Shown here piece by piece: positions 18,881-30,206 of a DNA stretch of 64,000 nucleotides; position 1 is the first letter of the stretch; every line of letters begins with the position of its first letter. This stretch comes from Anaerolineae bacterium (GTDB taxonomy: Bacteria > Chloroflexota > Anaerolineae > J036 > Brachytrichaceae). A model generated the notes under the pieces. That model was not told the DNA's origin, made no database searches, and was given only the letters and a program-made list of their open reading frames with translations. Both the position numbers and the translations under genes were made by a program. The stretch lies in contig CANJQH010000008.1 in assembly GCA_947476335.1 (NCBI GenBank), positions 1 through 64,000 on the forward strand, written 5' to 3'.

Positions 18881-21451
18881 TCACTTTTTTTTCTTCGTCT
18901 GCTTCGTTTTTACAAGTGCCGCAGCGAGCACCTGTTCGACGCGATCCACGAGGACGAAGTGCAGCGCGCGGCGCACTTCGCGCGGGAGGTCGTCGAGGTC
19001 GGGTTCATTGCGGCGCGGCAGGATGATGATTTTCAGGCCGGCGCGGTGGGCGGCGAGCACTTTTTCCTTGATGCCACCGACGGGCAGCACCGAGCCGCGC
19101 AGGGTAATTTCGCCGGTCATGGCGATATCAGGGCGGACCTTGCGGCCGGTGAGCAGCGAGGTGATGGCGGTGACGAGTGTGACGCCGGCGCTGGGGCCGT
19201 CTTTGGGCTGCGCGCCGGCGGGCACGTGCACGTGGATATCGCTTTTCTCGAAGACGTCGGCGGCGATGCCGAGTTCGTCGGCGCGGCTGCGGATGTATGA
19301 GAACGCGGCCTGTGCGCTTTCGCGCATGACGTCGCCGAGCTGGCCGGTGAGTTGAAAGCCGCGCGCGCCGGGCATGCGCGTGGCTTCGACGAACAGGATG
19401 TCGCCGCCGACGGGTGTCCAGCTCATGCCGGTGGCGACGCCGGGCAGTTCGGTGCGTTCGGCGATTTCACTGTGGAAGCGCGCCTTGCCGCGCAATTTCT
19501 GTAGGTCACCTTCCCCGACCTTATGGGGAAATGTGAGTTTGCCCTCTTGCATGCGGGTGACGAGTTTGCGGCAGATGCTGCCGATCTCGCGTTCGAGGCT
19601 GCGCACGCCGGCCTCGCGCGTGTAATCGCGCATGAGTTTGAGAATTGCTTCGTCGCTGAACGTCACTTCGCCGGGGCGCAGGCCGTTTTCCTTGAGCTGG
19701 CGCGGCACGAGATAGCCCTTGCCGATGGCGAGCTTCTCCTGTTCGGTGTAGCCGGAGAGCGGCAGGATTTCCATGCGATCGCGCAGCGGGCCGGGAATCG
19801 TGTCGAGCGAATTGGCGGTGCAGATGAAGATCGCTTGCGAGAGGTCGAAGGGCACGTCGAGGTAGTGGTCGCGGAACGAGCGGTTCTGCTCGGGGTCGAG
19901 CACTTCGAGCAGCGCCGATGACGGATCGCCGCGGTAATCGGCGCCGAGTTTGTCGATTTCGTCGAGCATGAAGACTGGGTTGCGGCTTTCGGCGCGGCGG
20001 ATGCTTTGGACGACGCGACCGGGCATGGAGCCGATGTAGGTGCGTCGGAAGCCGCGGATTTCGGCTTCATCGCGCACGCCGCCGACGGCCATGCGGATGA
20101 ACTTGCGGCCCATGGCACGGGCGATGCTGGCGCCGAGCGATGTTTTGCCAACGCCGGGTGGGCCGACGAAGCAGAGGATGACGCCCTCGCGCTCGGGGCG
20201 GATCAGGTCAGCAGAGACTGCGGCTGCGGCTGCGGCTGCGGCTTTGGCTTTACCCTTCTTTTTGGGCGTGGCGACCGTGGCAGCAGCTGTTGCGCGTTCC
20301 TGCGCGAGCTCCATGCGGCGGCGGCGCACAGCGAGAAATTCGAGGATGCGTTCCTTGATGTCGTCGAGGCCGTAATGATCTTCATCGAGCACTTTGTGCG
20401 CGTTTTTGATATCGAGGTTGTCGGGCGTGGTTTTGTTCCACGGCAGCGACGTCATCCAATCGAGGTATGTGCGGATGACGCTGTATTCGGCCGCTTGTGT
20501 GGGCAGCTTAGCGAGGCGTTCGACTTCGCGTTCGGCCTCGCGGCGCGCCTCATCGTTCATGCCGGATTCGGCGATTTTGGCGCGGAAGGTGTTGAGCTCA
20601 ATCTGCTGCTCGTCCGCTTCGCCGAGTTCCTTCTGAATGGCCTTGATCTGTTCGCGCAGATAAAACTCGCGCTGCAGTTTTTCCATTTCGCCGCGCGCCT
20701 GCGTCTGAATTTTTTGACCGAGCTGCAGCACATCCAGCTCTTTGTTCATGAGCTGCAGCAGCGCGAGCATTTTATTCTGCAGGCCATCCATTTCGAGCAG
20801 GCGCTGGGCATCGGCCATTTCCATGCGCATGTACGTGGCGGCGGCGTAGGTGAGCTGGCGCGGGTCGTCGACGTTCTGAACCATCTGCCCAAGTTCGTCG
20901 GGCATGTCCTGGCGCAGTTCGCTGATTTTGGCGAAGAGGTCCTTGATATTGCGGCGCATTGCCTCGATTTCAAGAGACATTTCCCATGGCTCGGGCGCAG
21001 GTTCGATGCGCGCGGTGATGTACGGATCGCTGCCGATGATTTCGACGATTTTGAAACGCTCGGCGCCCTGCACGATCATGTTGAGTACGCCGTCTGGGCC
21101 TTTGAAGTGGCGCACGATGGCGCCGATCGTGCCGTAGCGGAAAATATCGTCCGGGCCGGGTTCTTCCTTTTCGGTGGAACGCGCGGCGACGAGGCCGATC
21201 TGCGCGCGCTGGAGCAGAGCGTCGTCGATGAGCTTGAGCGAACGCGGCTGAGCGATGCGCAGTGGCAATGCAGCCATCGGATAGACGAGTATGCCGCGCG
21301 TGGGGAGCAGGGCGACCACCTGCGGCATTTCGGATGGTTCGGACGATGTGCCGTCGCTTTGTGTGTGGTGCCGGGCATTCGCTTCGGCTTCGGCTGCGGC
21401 GTCCATCATGCCGGCGAGCGTGCTGAACAGGTCGTCGTGATTGTCTTGCAT
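18881..21451 (-). CDS. lon: ATP-dependent protease Lon
   Basis: A cytoplasmic AAA+ serine protease that degrades damaged and regulatory proteins. The 856-residue protein has the N-terminal Lon substrate domain ([20 protein letters not shown]), a coiled middle region, and the AAA+ module with Walker [12 protein letters not shown] (about residue 427) and MLDEIDKLG. The C-terminal protease domain has the Ser-Lys dyad in [11 protein letters not shown] (Ser about 751) and [14 protein letters not shown] (Lys about 794). An unusual Ala/Lys-rich insert ([16 protein letters not shown]) separates the helical region from the AAA+ module. The start is the ATG opening the family N-terminus; an extension to 21571 enters repeat C3. 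The C-terminus ends in a Lys run. Confidence 0.96.
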   Translation of the reverse strand: MQDNHDDLFSTLAGMMDAAAEAEANARHHTQSDGTSSEPSEMPQVVALLPTRGILVYPMAALPLRIAQPRSLKLIDDALLQRAQIGLVAARSTEKEEPGPDDIFRYGTIGAIVRHFKGPDGVLNMIVQGAERFKIVEIIGSDPYITARIEPAPEPWEMSLEIEAMRRNIKDLFAKISELRQDMPDELGQMVQNVDDPRQLTYAAATYMRMEMADAQRLLEMDGLQNKMLALLQLMNKELDVLQLGQKIQTQARGEMEKLQREFYLREQIKAIQKELGEADEQQIELNTFRAKIAESGMNDEARREAEREVERLAKLPTQAAEYSVIRTYLDWMTSLPWNKTTPDNLDIKNAHKVLDEDHYGLDDIKERILEFLAVRRRRMELAQERATAAATVATPKKKGKAKAAAAAAAAVSADLIRPEREGVILCFVGPPGVGKTSLGASIARAMGRKFIRMAVGGVRDEAEIRGFRRTYIGSMPGRVVQSIRRAESRNPVFMLDEIDKLGADYRGDPSSALLEVLDPEQNRSFRDHYLDVPFDLSQAIFICTANSLDTIPGPLRDRMEILPLSGYTEQEKLAIGKGYLVPRQLKENGLRPGEVTFSDEAILKLMRDYTREAGVRSLEREIGSICRKLVTRMQEGKLTFPHKVGEGDLQKLRGKARFHSEIAERTELPGVATGMSWTPVGGDILFVEATRMPGARGFQLTGQLGDVMRESAQAAFSYIRSRADELGIAADVFEKSDIHVHVPAGAQPKDGPSAGVTLVTAITSLLTGRKVRPDIAMTGEITLRGSVLPVGGIKEKVLAAHRAGLKIIILPRRNEPDLDDLPREVRRALHFVLVDRVEQVLAAALVKTKQTKKKK

Positions 21452-21563
21452 GTGTGAGATACGAAAATAATCCGACGCTGTAAAAGGCAGGCACCGGCGA
21501 TTTTCGAGTAAGGTCGCTAAGTCTAACGGTTTTCGGCGAAGATGTCGGACGGACGACGGGGAA

Positions 21564-21768
21564 GGGTGCATCCGCCGTTGGGGGCAGATTTCATGAAATG
21601 GCGCGTGCTGTCACCCAGACCGCGGGTCTGGGCTGGGGCTGCGTCGCGCCAACGGCGCGGCCCACCGCGGCAGACCAATGGCCAATCCCAAGGGGGCGGT
21701 CGCTTCCCCCGGGTGACTGCGGCGCGACGATGTGCAGTCAAATTTCACCCCAAACTGCGGATGCACCC
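21564..21768. repeat. family C palindromic element, copy C3
   Basis: A 205-bp element with ends GGGTGCATCCGCCGTT and AACTGCGGATGCACCC, inverted and imperfect. It contains smaller GC-rich hairpins (CAGACC-GCG-GGTCTG, GCGCCAACGGCGC). It occupies most of the 386-base divergent region between lon and asnS, 54 bases from the asnS -10 box. No transposase or target duplication was recognised. Confidence 0.7.
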
Positions 21769-21822
21769 TCGCCTCTGCGTCTGCCTCTGCCTTTCTGCCT
21801 TCGTGCGAAACATGCCGCGTCG

Positions 21823-21828
21823 TACAAT
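21823..21828 (+). promoter_or_regulatory. -10 box of asnS, near-leaderless start
   Basis: TACAAT ends 9 bases before the asnS ATG, and no ribosome site is present. Initiation 6-9 bases downstream would give a leader of 0-3 nt. Confidence 0.5.
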
Positions 21829-21837
21829 CGGCGCATC

Positions 21838-23217
<1,380 letters not shown>

Positions 23218-23219
23218 GG

Positions 23220-23335
23220 AGCGTAGAGAGTCAGAGTAGAGAGTAGATTTTCTGACTCTCCACTTTGAATCTCCACTTTGACTCTCCACTTTGACTCTCC
23301 ACTTTGACTCTCTACTCTGACTCTCTACTCAGCAA
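23220..23335. repeat. 13-base tandem micro-repeat hairpin after asnS
   Basis: About six copies of a 13-base word (GACTCTCCACTTT and variants) run from about 23254 to 23330. A left arm GTAGAGAGTCAGAGTAG (23223-23239) pairs with the final copies. The period is not a multiple of three and each unit carries TGA, so all frames close. It probably terminates asnS transcription. Confidence 0.65.
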
Positions 23336-23341
23336 CCGAAC

Positions 23342-24337
23342 ATGTCACCAAGTCAAGCGCACATCCCCCTCCTCGACGGCCCGACGCCGCTGCAGCATTT
23401 GCCGCGCTTGAGCAGGGCGATCGGCGGCGTAGACGTGTTCGTCAAGCGCGACGATCTGATGGGGATTGCGCTGGGCGGCAACAAGCTGCGCAAGCTCGAA
23501 TTTTTGCTCGGCGCGGCGCTGGCCGAAGGGGCCGACACGTTCATCACGGTCGGGGCGCGACAGTCGAATCATGCGCGGCTGAGCGCGGCGGCGGCGGCGC
23601 GCGCCGGTTTGAAATGTGAGCTGGTGCTGACGCGCAGTGTGCCGCGCTTCGACGACGAGTACCTGTGGAATGGCAACGTACTGCTCGACGATCTGTTCGG
23701 TGCGCGTGTGCATGATCTGCCGGCCGGCTCCGACGCGCTGGCGTTCGCCGAGGCGCGCGCGACGGAGCTGGCGGTGGAAGGCCGCAAGGCGTACGTGTGC
23801 CCGGTCGGCGGATCGACGCCGCTGGGCAGCCTGGGCTACGTCGTCTGTGCGGACGAAATCATGGCGCAGGCGAAAGCTCAGGGCATAGCGTTCGACGAGG
23901 TGATCGTGCCGAACGGCAGCGGCGGCACGCACGCCGGGCTGGTGGCCGGCTTCGCGCAGTACGGCGCCGATGCGCCGCCGCTGCTGGCGTTCAGCGTGTC
24001 CGGGCGAGCCGAAGTCGTGCGGGCGTCGACGGCGGCGAAGGCGCGCGCTGCGGCGCAGCTGCTCGATCCGGCGCCGACGATCGCCGACGAGGCGGTGCGC
24101 ATCGACGATACGCAGATCGGTGACGGCTACGGCATCCCGACCGACGCGATGCGCGCAGCCGTGCGGCGGATGGCGACGAGCGAGGGTGTGCTGCTCGACC
24201 CGGTCTACAGCGGCAAGGCGTTTGCCGGTCTGCTGCAGCGCGCCGCCGACGGTGTGTACCGCAGCGGCGCGCGCGTATTGTTCGTGATGACCGGCGGGGC
24301 ACCGGGGATTTTTGCGTATCGTGAAGCGTTCGCGTAG
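23342..24337 (+). CDS. D-cysteine desulfhydrase / ACC deaminase family PLP enzyme
   Basis: A 331-residue fold-type II PLP enzyme. Pyridoxal lysine is in LGGNKLRKLEFLLG (about residues 46-59). The cofactor-binding segment is VGARQSNHARLSAAAAA, and the phosphate loop is in PNGSGGTHAGLVAGF. The family contains D-cysteine desulfhydrase, which releases H2S, ammonia and pyruvate, and 1-aminocyclopropane-1-carboxylate deaminase. D-cysteine desulfhydrase is the commoner annotation, but the substrate is not settled by motifs I can see. It begins 6 bases after the asnS micro-repeat block and lacks an obvious ribosome site. Confidence 0.8.
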   Translation: MSPSQAHIPLLDGPTPLQHLPRLSRAIGGVDVFVKRDDLMGIALGGNKLRKLEFLLGAALAEGADTFITVGARQSNHARLSAAAAARAGLKCELVLTRSVPRFDDEYLWNGNVLLDDLFGARVHDLPAGSDALAFAEARATELAVEGRKAYVCPVGGSTPLGSLGYVVCADEIMAQAKAQGIAFDEVIVPNGSGGTHAGLVAGFAQYGADAPPLLAFSVSGRAEVVRASTAAKARAAAQLLDPAPTIADEAVRIDDTQIGDGYGIPTDAMRAAVRRMATSEGVLLDPVYSGKAFAGLLQRAADGVYRSGARVLFVMTGGAPGIFAYREAFA

Positions 24338-24420
24338 TTCGGAAGAAGTTCCGAGTTCCGAAGAATCGTGCGCCTCACGCGCGCCGATGTCAAGACACAC
24401 TCGGAACTTCTTCCGAACTA
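24335..24420. terminator. bidirectional hairpin with 22-bp perfect arms
   Basis: Arms at 24335-24356 and 24399-24420 are exact reverse complements (TAGTTCGGAAGAAGTTCC and onward). The left arm starts with the TAG stop of the desulfhydrase-like gene, and the right arm ends 8 bases before the stop of the convergent secreted-protein gene. Confidence 0.75.
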
Positions 24421-24428
24421 CGAACTTC

Positions 24429-27158
24429 TTATTTCCTCACATCCATCGCGTACATCGGCCCAACCTGCGGGACGTAGTAGTTGTGCAGGACCAGCGTGCT
24501 GAGCGCGTAGGTTTCCATACGCGACAAGCGCACCGTTACTTGCATCGTCGCCGGGTCGTAGCGCTGGCCCGGGACGAGCGCCCATTGACCGCCGATCGCC
24601 GTCGTCCGACCGCCGTCGTCCATCATCCGTCGTCCGTCGTCCATACGGCGGTCTGCGGTCGGTGGTTGGCGGTCGGCGATGGGCACGAACACATACAGCC
24701 ACGGCCGCTCGCCGTTCGGCACGATGCTCGGGTCCACCGGCAGCTCGATCGTGATCGGCCGTGAGATCTCCGATACTGGAATCCAGTTGAGCAGCGCATC
24801 CAGCCGGAACACGTGCATCAGCACGTTGCCCAGCGGCGGGATCGGCGGCGCAACCGGCGTATAGGTCAGCACGAAGCTGCTGCCCAGCGCCGGCACGGTG
24901 ATCGTCGCGCCACTCGCTGTGGTGATCACACCGCCGGAGGCGGGCACTTCACCGCTTGAAAACGCTACGTACAGGAATGCCTGCGCTGCGGTGGCTGAAC
25001 CGTTCGTCCCGGTCACCACGAAGTCGACGTAGGTGAAGTTTTCGCCGGCCGGCATCTCGGGGATGTCGATGCGGCTGTCATCGCGCACAGTGAAGGTCAC
25101 AGGATTGCCACCCACACTGACGGAGAACACGTCGGTGAAGCCGTGGCCGAACAGCGAGACGGGTATGAGGCCGGCGGGGACGCCGGTCTTTGGCCACACG
25201 TTGCCGATGGCCAGCACACCGGGCGTGGGGGAAGCGGTGGAGATTGGTCCGGGCGTGGGGGAAGCGATGAGGGACGGTGTCGGCGAAGCAGCAGGCGTCG
25301 CCATTGCCGTCGATGTCGCTGTAGGCGTCGATGTCGCTGTAGGCGTCGATGTCGCTGTAGGCGTCGCCGTCGGTGTCGCTGCGTCACGCGCGACCTCGAT
25401 CACGTAGCTGCTGTGGGTGCTGCCGTCAGAGGAAGTGACGGTGACGGTGATCGTGTTGAGGCTGGTGTTCAGCGTGCAGTTTGCAGGGCTGTTGGCTGGC
25501 GTGCAGATGCCGGGCGCGGCGGTGATGGTGTAGGTCGCGCTTGGGTTGCTCAGCGTCGGCGTCACCAGAATGCTGGCGGTCGAATTCGGCACGTTCGCGG
25601 TGTAGGCGAATGTGTGCGTGATGAAGGCCGGTGCCAGCGGGCCCGGATCGATTGTCAGATCGCTCAGCGAGGATATGCGTCCCGGGCTCATTTCGTTGCG
25701 GTATACGACGCTTTCAACCGCATCATTCGCCATGGCGAGGTCGAGGTCGCCGTCGCCGTCCATGTCGCCCCACGTCAGATCGGTGCCTTTATAGAAAGCG
25801 GTTCCGATTTTGACTTTGGTGGCGAAGACGCCTGAACCATCGTTGAGGTACACCCAGCTCTGGGTGTTGGTGCCGCCCATGGCGACATCGAGGTCCCCAT
25901 CGCCGTCGAAGTCGCCGGCGGCGAGGCCGGAGCTGGGTACCAGGCACTGAAAATCGGTCCCTTCAGTGAAATTCGCGGTCCCACCGTTGAAAAAGACGCG
26001 GCAGCGGCTGATCGACGTGGCGACCAGAATGTCGAGGGTGCCATCGGCGTTGAAATCTCCGAGAGCAGCGGCTCTTGCGATGCCGGGCGTCGCCACAGTG
26101 CCGGTTGAAGTCATATAGACGACCGAGGTGGCGAAATTGCCTGCCCCATCGTTGAGATAGGCGATGCTGTTCGTCTGGGCGCTGCTGGTGACGAGATCTG
26201 GGGCGCCGTCGCCGTTGAGATCGCCCCAGAGTGCATCACGAAGGCTCGGAATCGAAGCGATGGTGACGCCGGCGTCGAACGTGCCGTCACCGTTGTTGCG
26301 GTAGACCTTCGTTTCTTTGGTCTGTCCGGCGCCCATCGCCAGATCAAGGAATCCGTCGCCGTTGAAGTCGCTCCATGCGAGATCGCTGAAGCCCAGCGCG
26401 GATGCGCCGATGGGAATGCTGGTCGGCAACAGATTGCCGTGGCCGTCATTGATCCAGACTGCGCTCTGGCCGAAGGCGACGGCGGTCGCAAGGTCGAGAT
26501 CGCCGTCGTTGTCGACATCGCCCCATGCCATGTCGTATACGGCGTCGCCGGAGGTGAAGGGGACCGTGCCGGTGAAATTGCCGGTGCCGTCGTTGAGGTA
26601 GATGAAGTTGTTGCCGTCGAATCTGCCCTGGGCGAGGTCGAGGTCGCCGTCGCCGTCGAAGTCGCCCCATGCGGTGGCCATGGCTACGGTGAGGATCGTG
26701 GTGGGAGCGAGCATATCTCCACCTGCGGCGGAGGTGGCGGTGGTGAACTGAAACACCTTCGCGGAAGTCGGCGCATCGCTGGCGAGGTTGCGCGTTCCGG
26801 TTGTGGCACTTGTCCACACGAGTTCTCCGGGGAAGAAGGCGGTTGTGGGTGATGCAGTGGCTGCTTCGCCGGCTGCGCTGTAGGTGGCATCAACGCGGCC
26901 GCTCATCAGGCCATGCAGGACGATCGTGCGGCTGGTAACTGTGCTGGCATTGAGCGCGGCGCTGTAGGTCAGCACCACGTTGGAGGTGACCGGCGCGGCG
27001 ATCGTGTTCGCTGCGGGGTTGGTTTCCGAAAGCGTCAGCGATGCCGGCCTGGCGTCGGCCGAGCGGAGATTCGACCACGACGGGCCGGTCAGGAGCAGGA
27101 AGGCTGCGATCGTCGCTCGAATAGCGAGCGGCATGTGCGAAGCAGGGAGGATGTTCAT
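24429..27158 (-). CDS. secreted FG-GAP beta-propeller protein with cadherin-like and IPT domains
   Basis: A 909-residue exported protein. It has a signal peptide (AIRATIAAFLLLTG) and a Big_5/Ig-like domain at about 35-155. Seven or so FG-GAP/VCBS repeats follow at about 156-480 (WGDFDGDGDLDLA, WGDVDNDGDLDLAT, calcium-binding DxDxDG loops). A cadherin-like beta-sandwich is at about 496-590, a Thr/Pro/Ala linker (TATSTPTATSTPTATS) at 591-649, an IPT/Ig domain (IGNVWPKTGVPAGLIPVSLF) at 650-740, and a conserved C-terminal domain. No sortase or membrane anchor is seen. It is divergent from a MalT-like regulator 283 bp away, which may control it. The C-terminal domain is also found as a decayed copy at 6824-7056. 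A role in adhesion or substrate contact is inferred. The start before the signal peptide was chosen over longer frames. Confidence 0.85.
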   Translation of the reverse strand: MNILPASHMPLAIRATIAAFLLLTGPSWSNLRSADARPASLTLSETNPAANTIAAPVTSNVVLTYSAALNASTVTSRTIVLHGLMSGRVDATYSAAGEAATASPTTAFFPGELVWTSATTGTRNLASDAPTSAKVFQFTTATSAAGGDMLAPTTILTVAMATAWGDFDGDGDLDLAQGRFDGNNFIYLNDGTGNFTGTVPFTSGDAVYDMAWGDVDNDGDLDLATAVAFGQSAVWINDGHGNLLPTSIPIGASALGFSDLAWSDFNGDGFLDLAMGAGQTKETKVYRNNGDGTFDAGVTIASIPSLRDALWGDLNGDGAPDLVTSSAQTNSIAYLNDGAGNFATSVVYMTSTGTVATPGIARAAALGDFNADGTLDILVATSISRCRVFFNGGTANFTEGTDFQCLVPSSGLAAGDFDGDGDLDVAMGGTNTQSWVYLNDGSGVFATKVKIGTAFYKGTDLTWGDMDGDGDLDLAMANDAVESVVYRNEMSPGRISSLSDLTIDPGPLAPAFITHTFAYTANVPNSTASILVTPTLSNPSATYTITAAPGICTPANSPANCTLNTSLNTITVTVTSSDGSTHSSYVIEVARDAATPTATPTATSTPTATSTPTATSTAMATPAASPTPSLIASPTPGPISTASPTPGVLAIGNVWPKTGVPAGLIPVSLFGHGFTDVFSVSVGGNPVTFTVRDDSRIDIPEMPAGENFTYVDFVVTGTNGSATAAQAFLYVAFSSGEVPASGGVITTASGATITVPALGSSFVLTYTPVAPPIPPLGNVLMHVFRLDALLNWIPVSEISRPITIELPVDPSIVPNGERPWLYVFVPIADRQPPTADRRMDDGRRMMDDGGRTTAIGGQWALVPGQRYDPATMQVTVRLSRMETYALSTLVLHNYYVPQVGPMYAMDVRK

Positions 27159-27441
27159 AGGTTGCTGCGATCTTCGCTGGATATATGGTGAATCGGGGGT
27201 GAATCGGGTGGTGAATTCGACGTGCATTCTGCTGCTCTGGGTGCATGGGCTGTTTGGGGGGATTGCGTGTCGACCGCCGCCCGCTACAGCTGACTGGGAG
27301 CCTGCTCGGAGCGAAGCGCAGGGATTGCCACGAATATGGAAACACCGCATCTCCTGCCGCGCCTGACGGAAGCTGACAAAAGCTGGGCTTGCCATTGCCA
27401 GCCAGCGGGAGGGCTTTTGGAAGTACACTCAACTCCACGAA
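27159..27441. promoter_or_regulatory. divergent promoter region, secreted protein / MalT-like regulator
   Basis: 283 bases between two divergent starts. Toward the regulator, TACACT (27424-27429) ends 12 bases before the ATG. Toward the secreted protein, TATATC (complement of 27180-27185) lies 21 bases before its ATG. GTGAATCGGG occurs twice near 27187-27207, a possible direct-repeat operator. Confidence 0.4.
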
Positions 27442-30051
27442 ATGCGTCAGGCATTACCGCAATCCCGCGTTCGATTGATCGAGCGCTCACGCTTGTTGCA
27501 TTTGCTTGGTGACTGGCGTGAACTACGTCTGATTCGCGTCACTGCACCGGCCGGCTTTGGCAAGACGACGCTGGCGGCAACGTGGCTGCGACAGATGGGG
27601 GATGGGACGATCATCGCGTGGCTGTCGCTCGATGCCGAGGATGACGTAGAGGCAGTGCTGTTGCAGCACATCGAGGAATCGTTGCAGCCTGCGTTGCCGG
27701 AACTGGCAGCGGCTTGGACCCTTGAAAGCGCCGGTCGTCTGACGTTTGTGCAGACATTGCGCCTCTTGTGCCGTGCCGTGGTGGATGCGGGCCGAGATTT
27801 CATTCTGGTGCTGGACGACTGTCATGTGCTGTGCGCTGCGGGGTCGGTGGGTATGTTGCAGCAGTTGCTCGACATGGCGCCGCCGAATCTGCATCTGGTG
27901 CTGCTTTCGCGCGAGACTGTGCCGCTGAACGTGGCGCGCATGCGGTTGCAGGGGACGCTATTGGATATCGTGGCGGCGGACCTAAGCCTGGATCACGAAG
28001 AATTTGACATATTTGTGCGCGGGAGTGCGCTGGCTGGGCTGAGTGCAGATCAATTGGTGAAAATCGAGCAGCGAGCGGCGGGCTGGATCGCTGGCCTGCA
28101 AATGCTGTTGCTGACGCGGCACGCGCGTGAGGCGTTGCCGGATGAGGCGTTGCCGGATGAGGCATGGCAGGCAGGGATCGTGGCTGAATTCATGGAGCAG
28201 GAAGTCTTTCGCTACATGGATCCGGTGGTGCGCGCGTTTCTGATCGACACGGCGCTGTTGCCGTGGCTGGCGGCGGAGCCGGCGGTGGTCGTTACTGGGC
28301 TGGATGAAGCACATTGCACGCGGCTGCTGTATGCGGCGGCTGATACGAACGCATTTGTGACGCCGTTTGCGTCGCCGTCGAAATTTACATGCCGCTGTCA
28401 TCCGCTGTTCCGAGAATTTTTACTGCGCAAGCTGCAGGATGAGCGTTCGCCTGCGCAACTGCGCGCGCTGCGGCTGCGCACAGCGGCGTGGCTTGGCGCA
28501 CACGACGAGATCGACGCGGCGTTGACGCTGCTTCAGCCGATCGGGGCGTGGGATGAGGCGGCGGCGATCGTGGCGGCGGCGAGCCGGCCGGCGATCCTGC
28601 GCATGGATTTGGCGTCGCTGCAACGCTGGCTGGCGCGCCTGCCTGCCGACGTCGTCGATCGCACGCCGCAGCTGGCGGTGGATGCGGCGTGGCTCATGTT
28701 TTTGAGTGACGGCGCCGATCTGAAAGTGCCGGTGGCGCGTGCGTATCAGGCGTTGGCTGGCGCCGAACCCGGCGCGGACGTCGATGAGTGGCGCACCGAA
28801 TTGGGCGTCCTGCAGGTGTTTTGCGAATTGACGGATGGCAATTTCTCTGCGGTGCGCGCTACGATCGCGCGCACGACGCAGATTGCGCACGCAGCTGTTG
28901 GCTTGGGCGCGGGGTATTTGTATCTGGTGAGCAGTTACGAGCCCGCTGATCCATCTGATTTCGATCAGCGCATTCAATTGCTCATCCGCGGCGAGCAGAT
29001 TTTTCAGGCGATCGGCTTCGACTATGGCTGCATCGAAGCTGCCGTGGCGAAGGGTCTGACCAGGCGTCGCTACGCCGACATGAAAAGCACGCTGGCCAGC
29101 ATTCAGTACGCCATCAGTGTGGTTCACAGGTCGGGCTGGGAGCACAGCCTGTACAGCTTCGACTGTCATATTGCGTGCGGCGAAGTTCTATATGAAATGA
29201 ATCAGCTCGATGCTGCGCGCGCCGAATTAAAACTTGCGGTTGCGGCGAATCAATACAGCGCGAGTGCGGATGCAACTGCCTATCTTGCGCGCCTGATGCT
29301 CGAGCTGTGCGACTGGGCAAATGCGGATGTTCTGGCTCTTCCTGAGGATGACGATGTCTGGGCCAATATCGTTGGTACGACCAACCCGATCATCGTGGCG
29401 AACGTGGGCTGGATACGCATTCGGCGTGATCTGTGCGCCGGCCGGCTGGAGCGCTGCTGGCAGACTGTGGAAAACATGGGTGTGTTTCCGGCGAACTTGA
29501 CTGCAGATATGCCGGAAATGACGTGGATCAGCGTGCTGACCGGGGCACTGGCGGATGGGCAGCAATTGGCGCTGCTCGACGTGCTGCTGGCTGATTTCCG
29601 ACGGCGCCTGGAAGCGGCTCACAACAACTGGATGCTGCTGCGCGTACGGGTGATGCAGGTGGTGCATCGGTTGTTCATCGACGATCTGGCTGGCGCCGAA
29701 GCGGAGCTGGAGACGCTGCTGCCGCACATCGAGCAGAGCGGCATGCTGCGGATCGTGCTGGACTGGCCGCAGCTCGAGCTGTTGCTGGCGCGGAGCCAGT
29801 CGCCCTTTGCGCAGCGGCTGAGCGGGATGTTCAGCTATGGCGCGCCTGCAGGGCCTCCGTTTGGCCTGAGCGCGCATGAATTCCAAGTGCTGCGCGGTAT
29901 CGCGACGAATCTGTCGACTGCCGAGATCGCGCGGAAGATGGTCATCGAGACGAGCACCGTGCGCAAGCACCTGGTGCGTGTCTTTCGCAAGATGGGCGTG
30001 CACAGCCGGGACGAAGCAGTGCAGGTGGCTCGTGATGCCGGGGTGGCTTAG
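27442..30051 (+). CDS. MalT-like LuxR-family ATP-dependent transcriptional regulator
   Basis: An 869-residue STAND-type regulator. Walker A is in APAGFGKTTLA (about residues 36-46), Walker B in ILVLDDCHVL, and an R-x-x-P-like sensor in LHLVLLSRE. A helical or TPR-like middle follows, and a C-terminal LuxR helix-turn-helix at about 806-866 (LSAHEFQVLRGIATNLSTAE, TSTVRKHLVRVFRKMGVHSR). In MalT-type proteins an inducer plus ATP drives multimerisation and promoter activation; the inducer here is unknown. It is divergent from the FG-GAP secreted protein. A second copy of this arrangement lies at 58.6-64 kb. Tandem 15-base units in the gene encode ALPDEALPDEA near residue 233. Confidence 0.9.
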   Translation: MRQALPQSRVRLIERSRLLHLLGDWRELRLIRVTAPAGFGKTTLAATWLRQMGDGTIIAWLSLDAEDDVEAVLLQHIEESLQPALPELAAAWTLESAGRLTFVQTLRLLCRAVVDAGRDFILVLDDCHVLCAAGSVGMLQQLLDMAPPNLHLVLLSRETVPLNVARMRLQGTLLDIVAADLSLDHEEFDIFVRGSALAGLSADQLVKIEQRAAGWIAGLQMLLLTRHAREALPDEALPDEAWQAGIVAEFMEQEVFRYMDPVVRAFLIDTALLPWLAAEPAVVVTGLDEAHCTRLLYAAADTNAFVTPFASPSKFTCRCHPLFREFLLRKLQDERSPAQLRALRLRTAAWLGAHDEIDAALTLLQPIGAWDEAAAIVAAASRPAILRMDLASLQRWLARLPADVVDRTPQLAVDAAWLMFLSDGADLKVPVARAYQALAGAEPGADVDEWRTELGVLQVFCELTDGNFSAVRATIARTTQIAHAAVGLGAGYLYLVSSYEPADPSDFDQRIQLLIRGEQIFQAIGFDYGCIEAAVAKGLTRRRYADMKSTLASIQYAISVVHRSGWEHSLYSFDCHIACGEVLYEMNQLDAARAELKLAVAANQYSASADATAYLARLMLELCDWANADVLALPEDDDVWANIVGTTNPIIVANVGWIRIRRDLCAGRLERCWQTVENMGVFPANLTADMPEMTWISVLTGALADGQQLALLDVLLADFRRRLEAAHNNWMLLRVRVMQVVHRLFIDDLAGAEAELETLLPHIEQSGMLRIVLDWPQLELLLARSQSPFAQRLSGMFSYGAPAGPPFGLSAHEFQVLRGIATNLSTAEIARKMVIETSTVRKHLVRVFRKMGVHSRDEAVQVARDAGVA

Positions 30052-30069
30052 TCCGAGTTTTGGGAAATC

Positions 30070-30102
30070 GGGCGTGTGTGTGATAAATCACGTGACTCGC
30101 CC
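30070..30102. terminator. imperfect hairpin between convergent genes
   Basis: GGGCG...GTGAT and ATCAC...CGCCC form an imperfect stem in the 155-base gap between the regulator and the BatA-like gene. No T-run is seen. The rest of the gap shows nothing recognisable. Confidence 0.45.
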
Positions 30103-30206
30103 GCACGCCTCTTTCTCTTTGTGCGATCTGGTGTATTCATGGAAGAAATGCCATAAGACGGCAAGTCACGTTAGATATGTTGACGTGAAGAATCCACTCG
30201 GAACTT

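Noticed and set aside
25210-25385. repeat region resembling a direct-repeat array
   Set aside because: It encodes an in-frame Thr/Ser/Pro linker of the secreted protein, as does 39268-39640 in the PA14 lipoprotein; ordinary coding low complexity.
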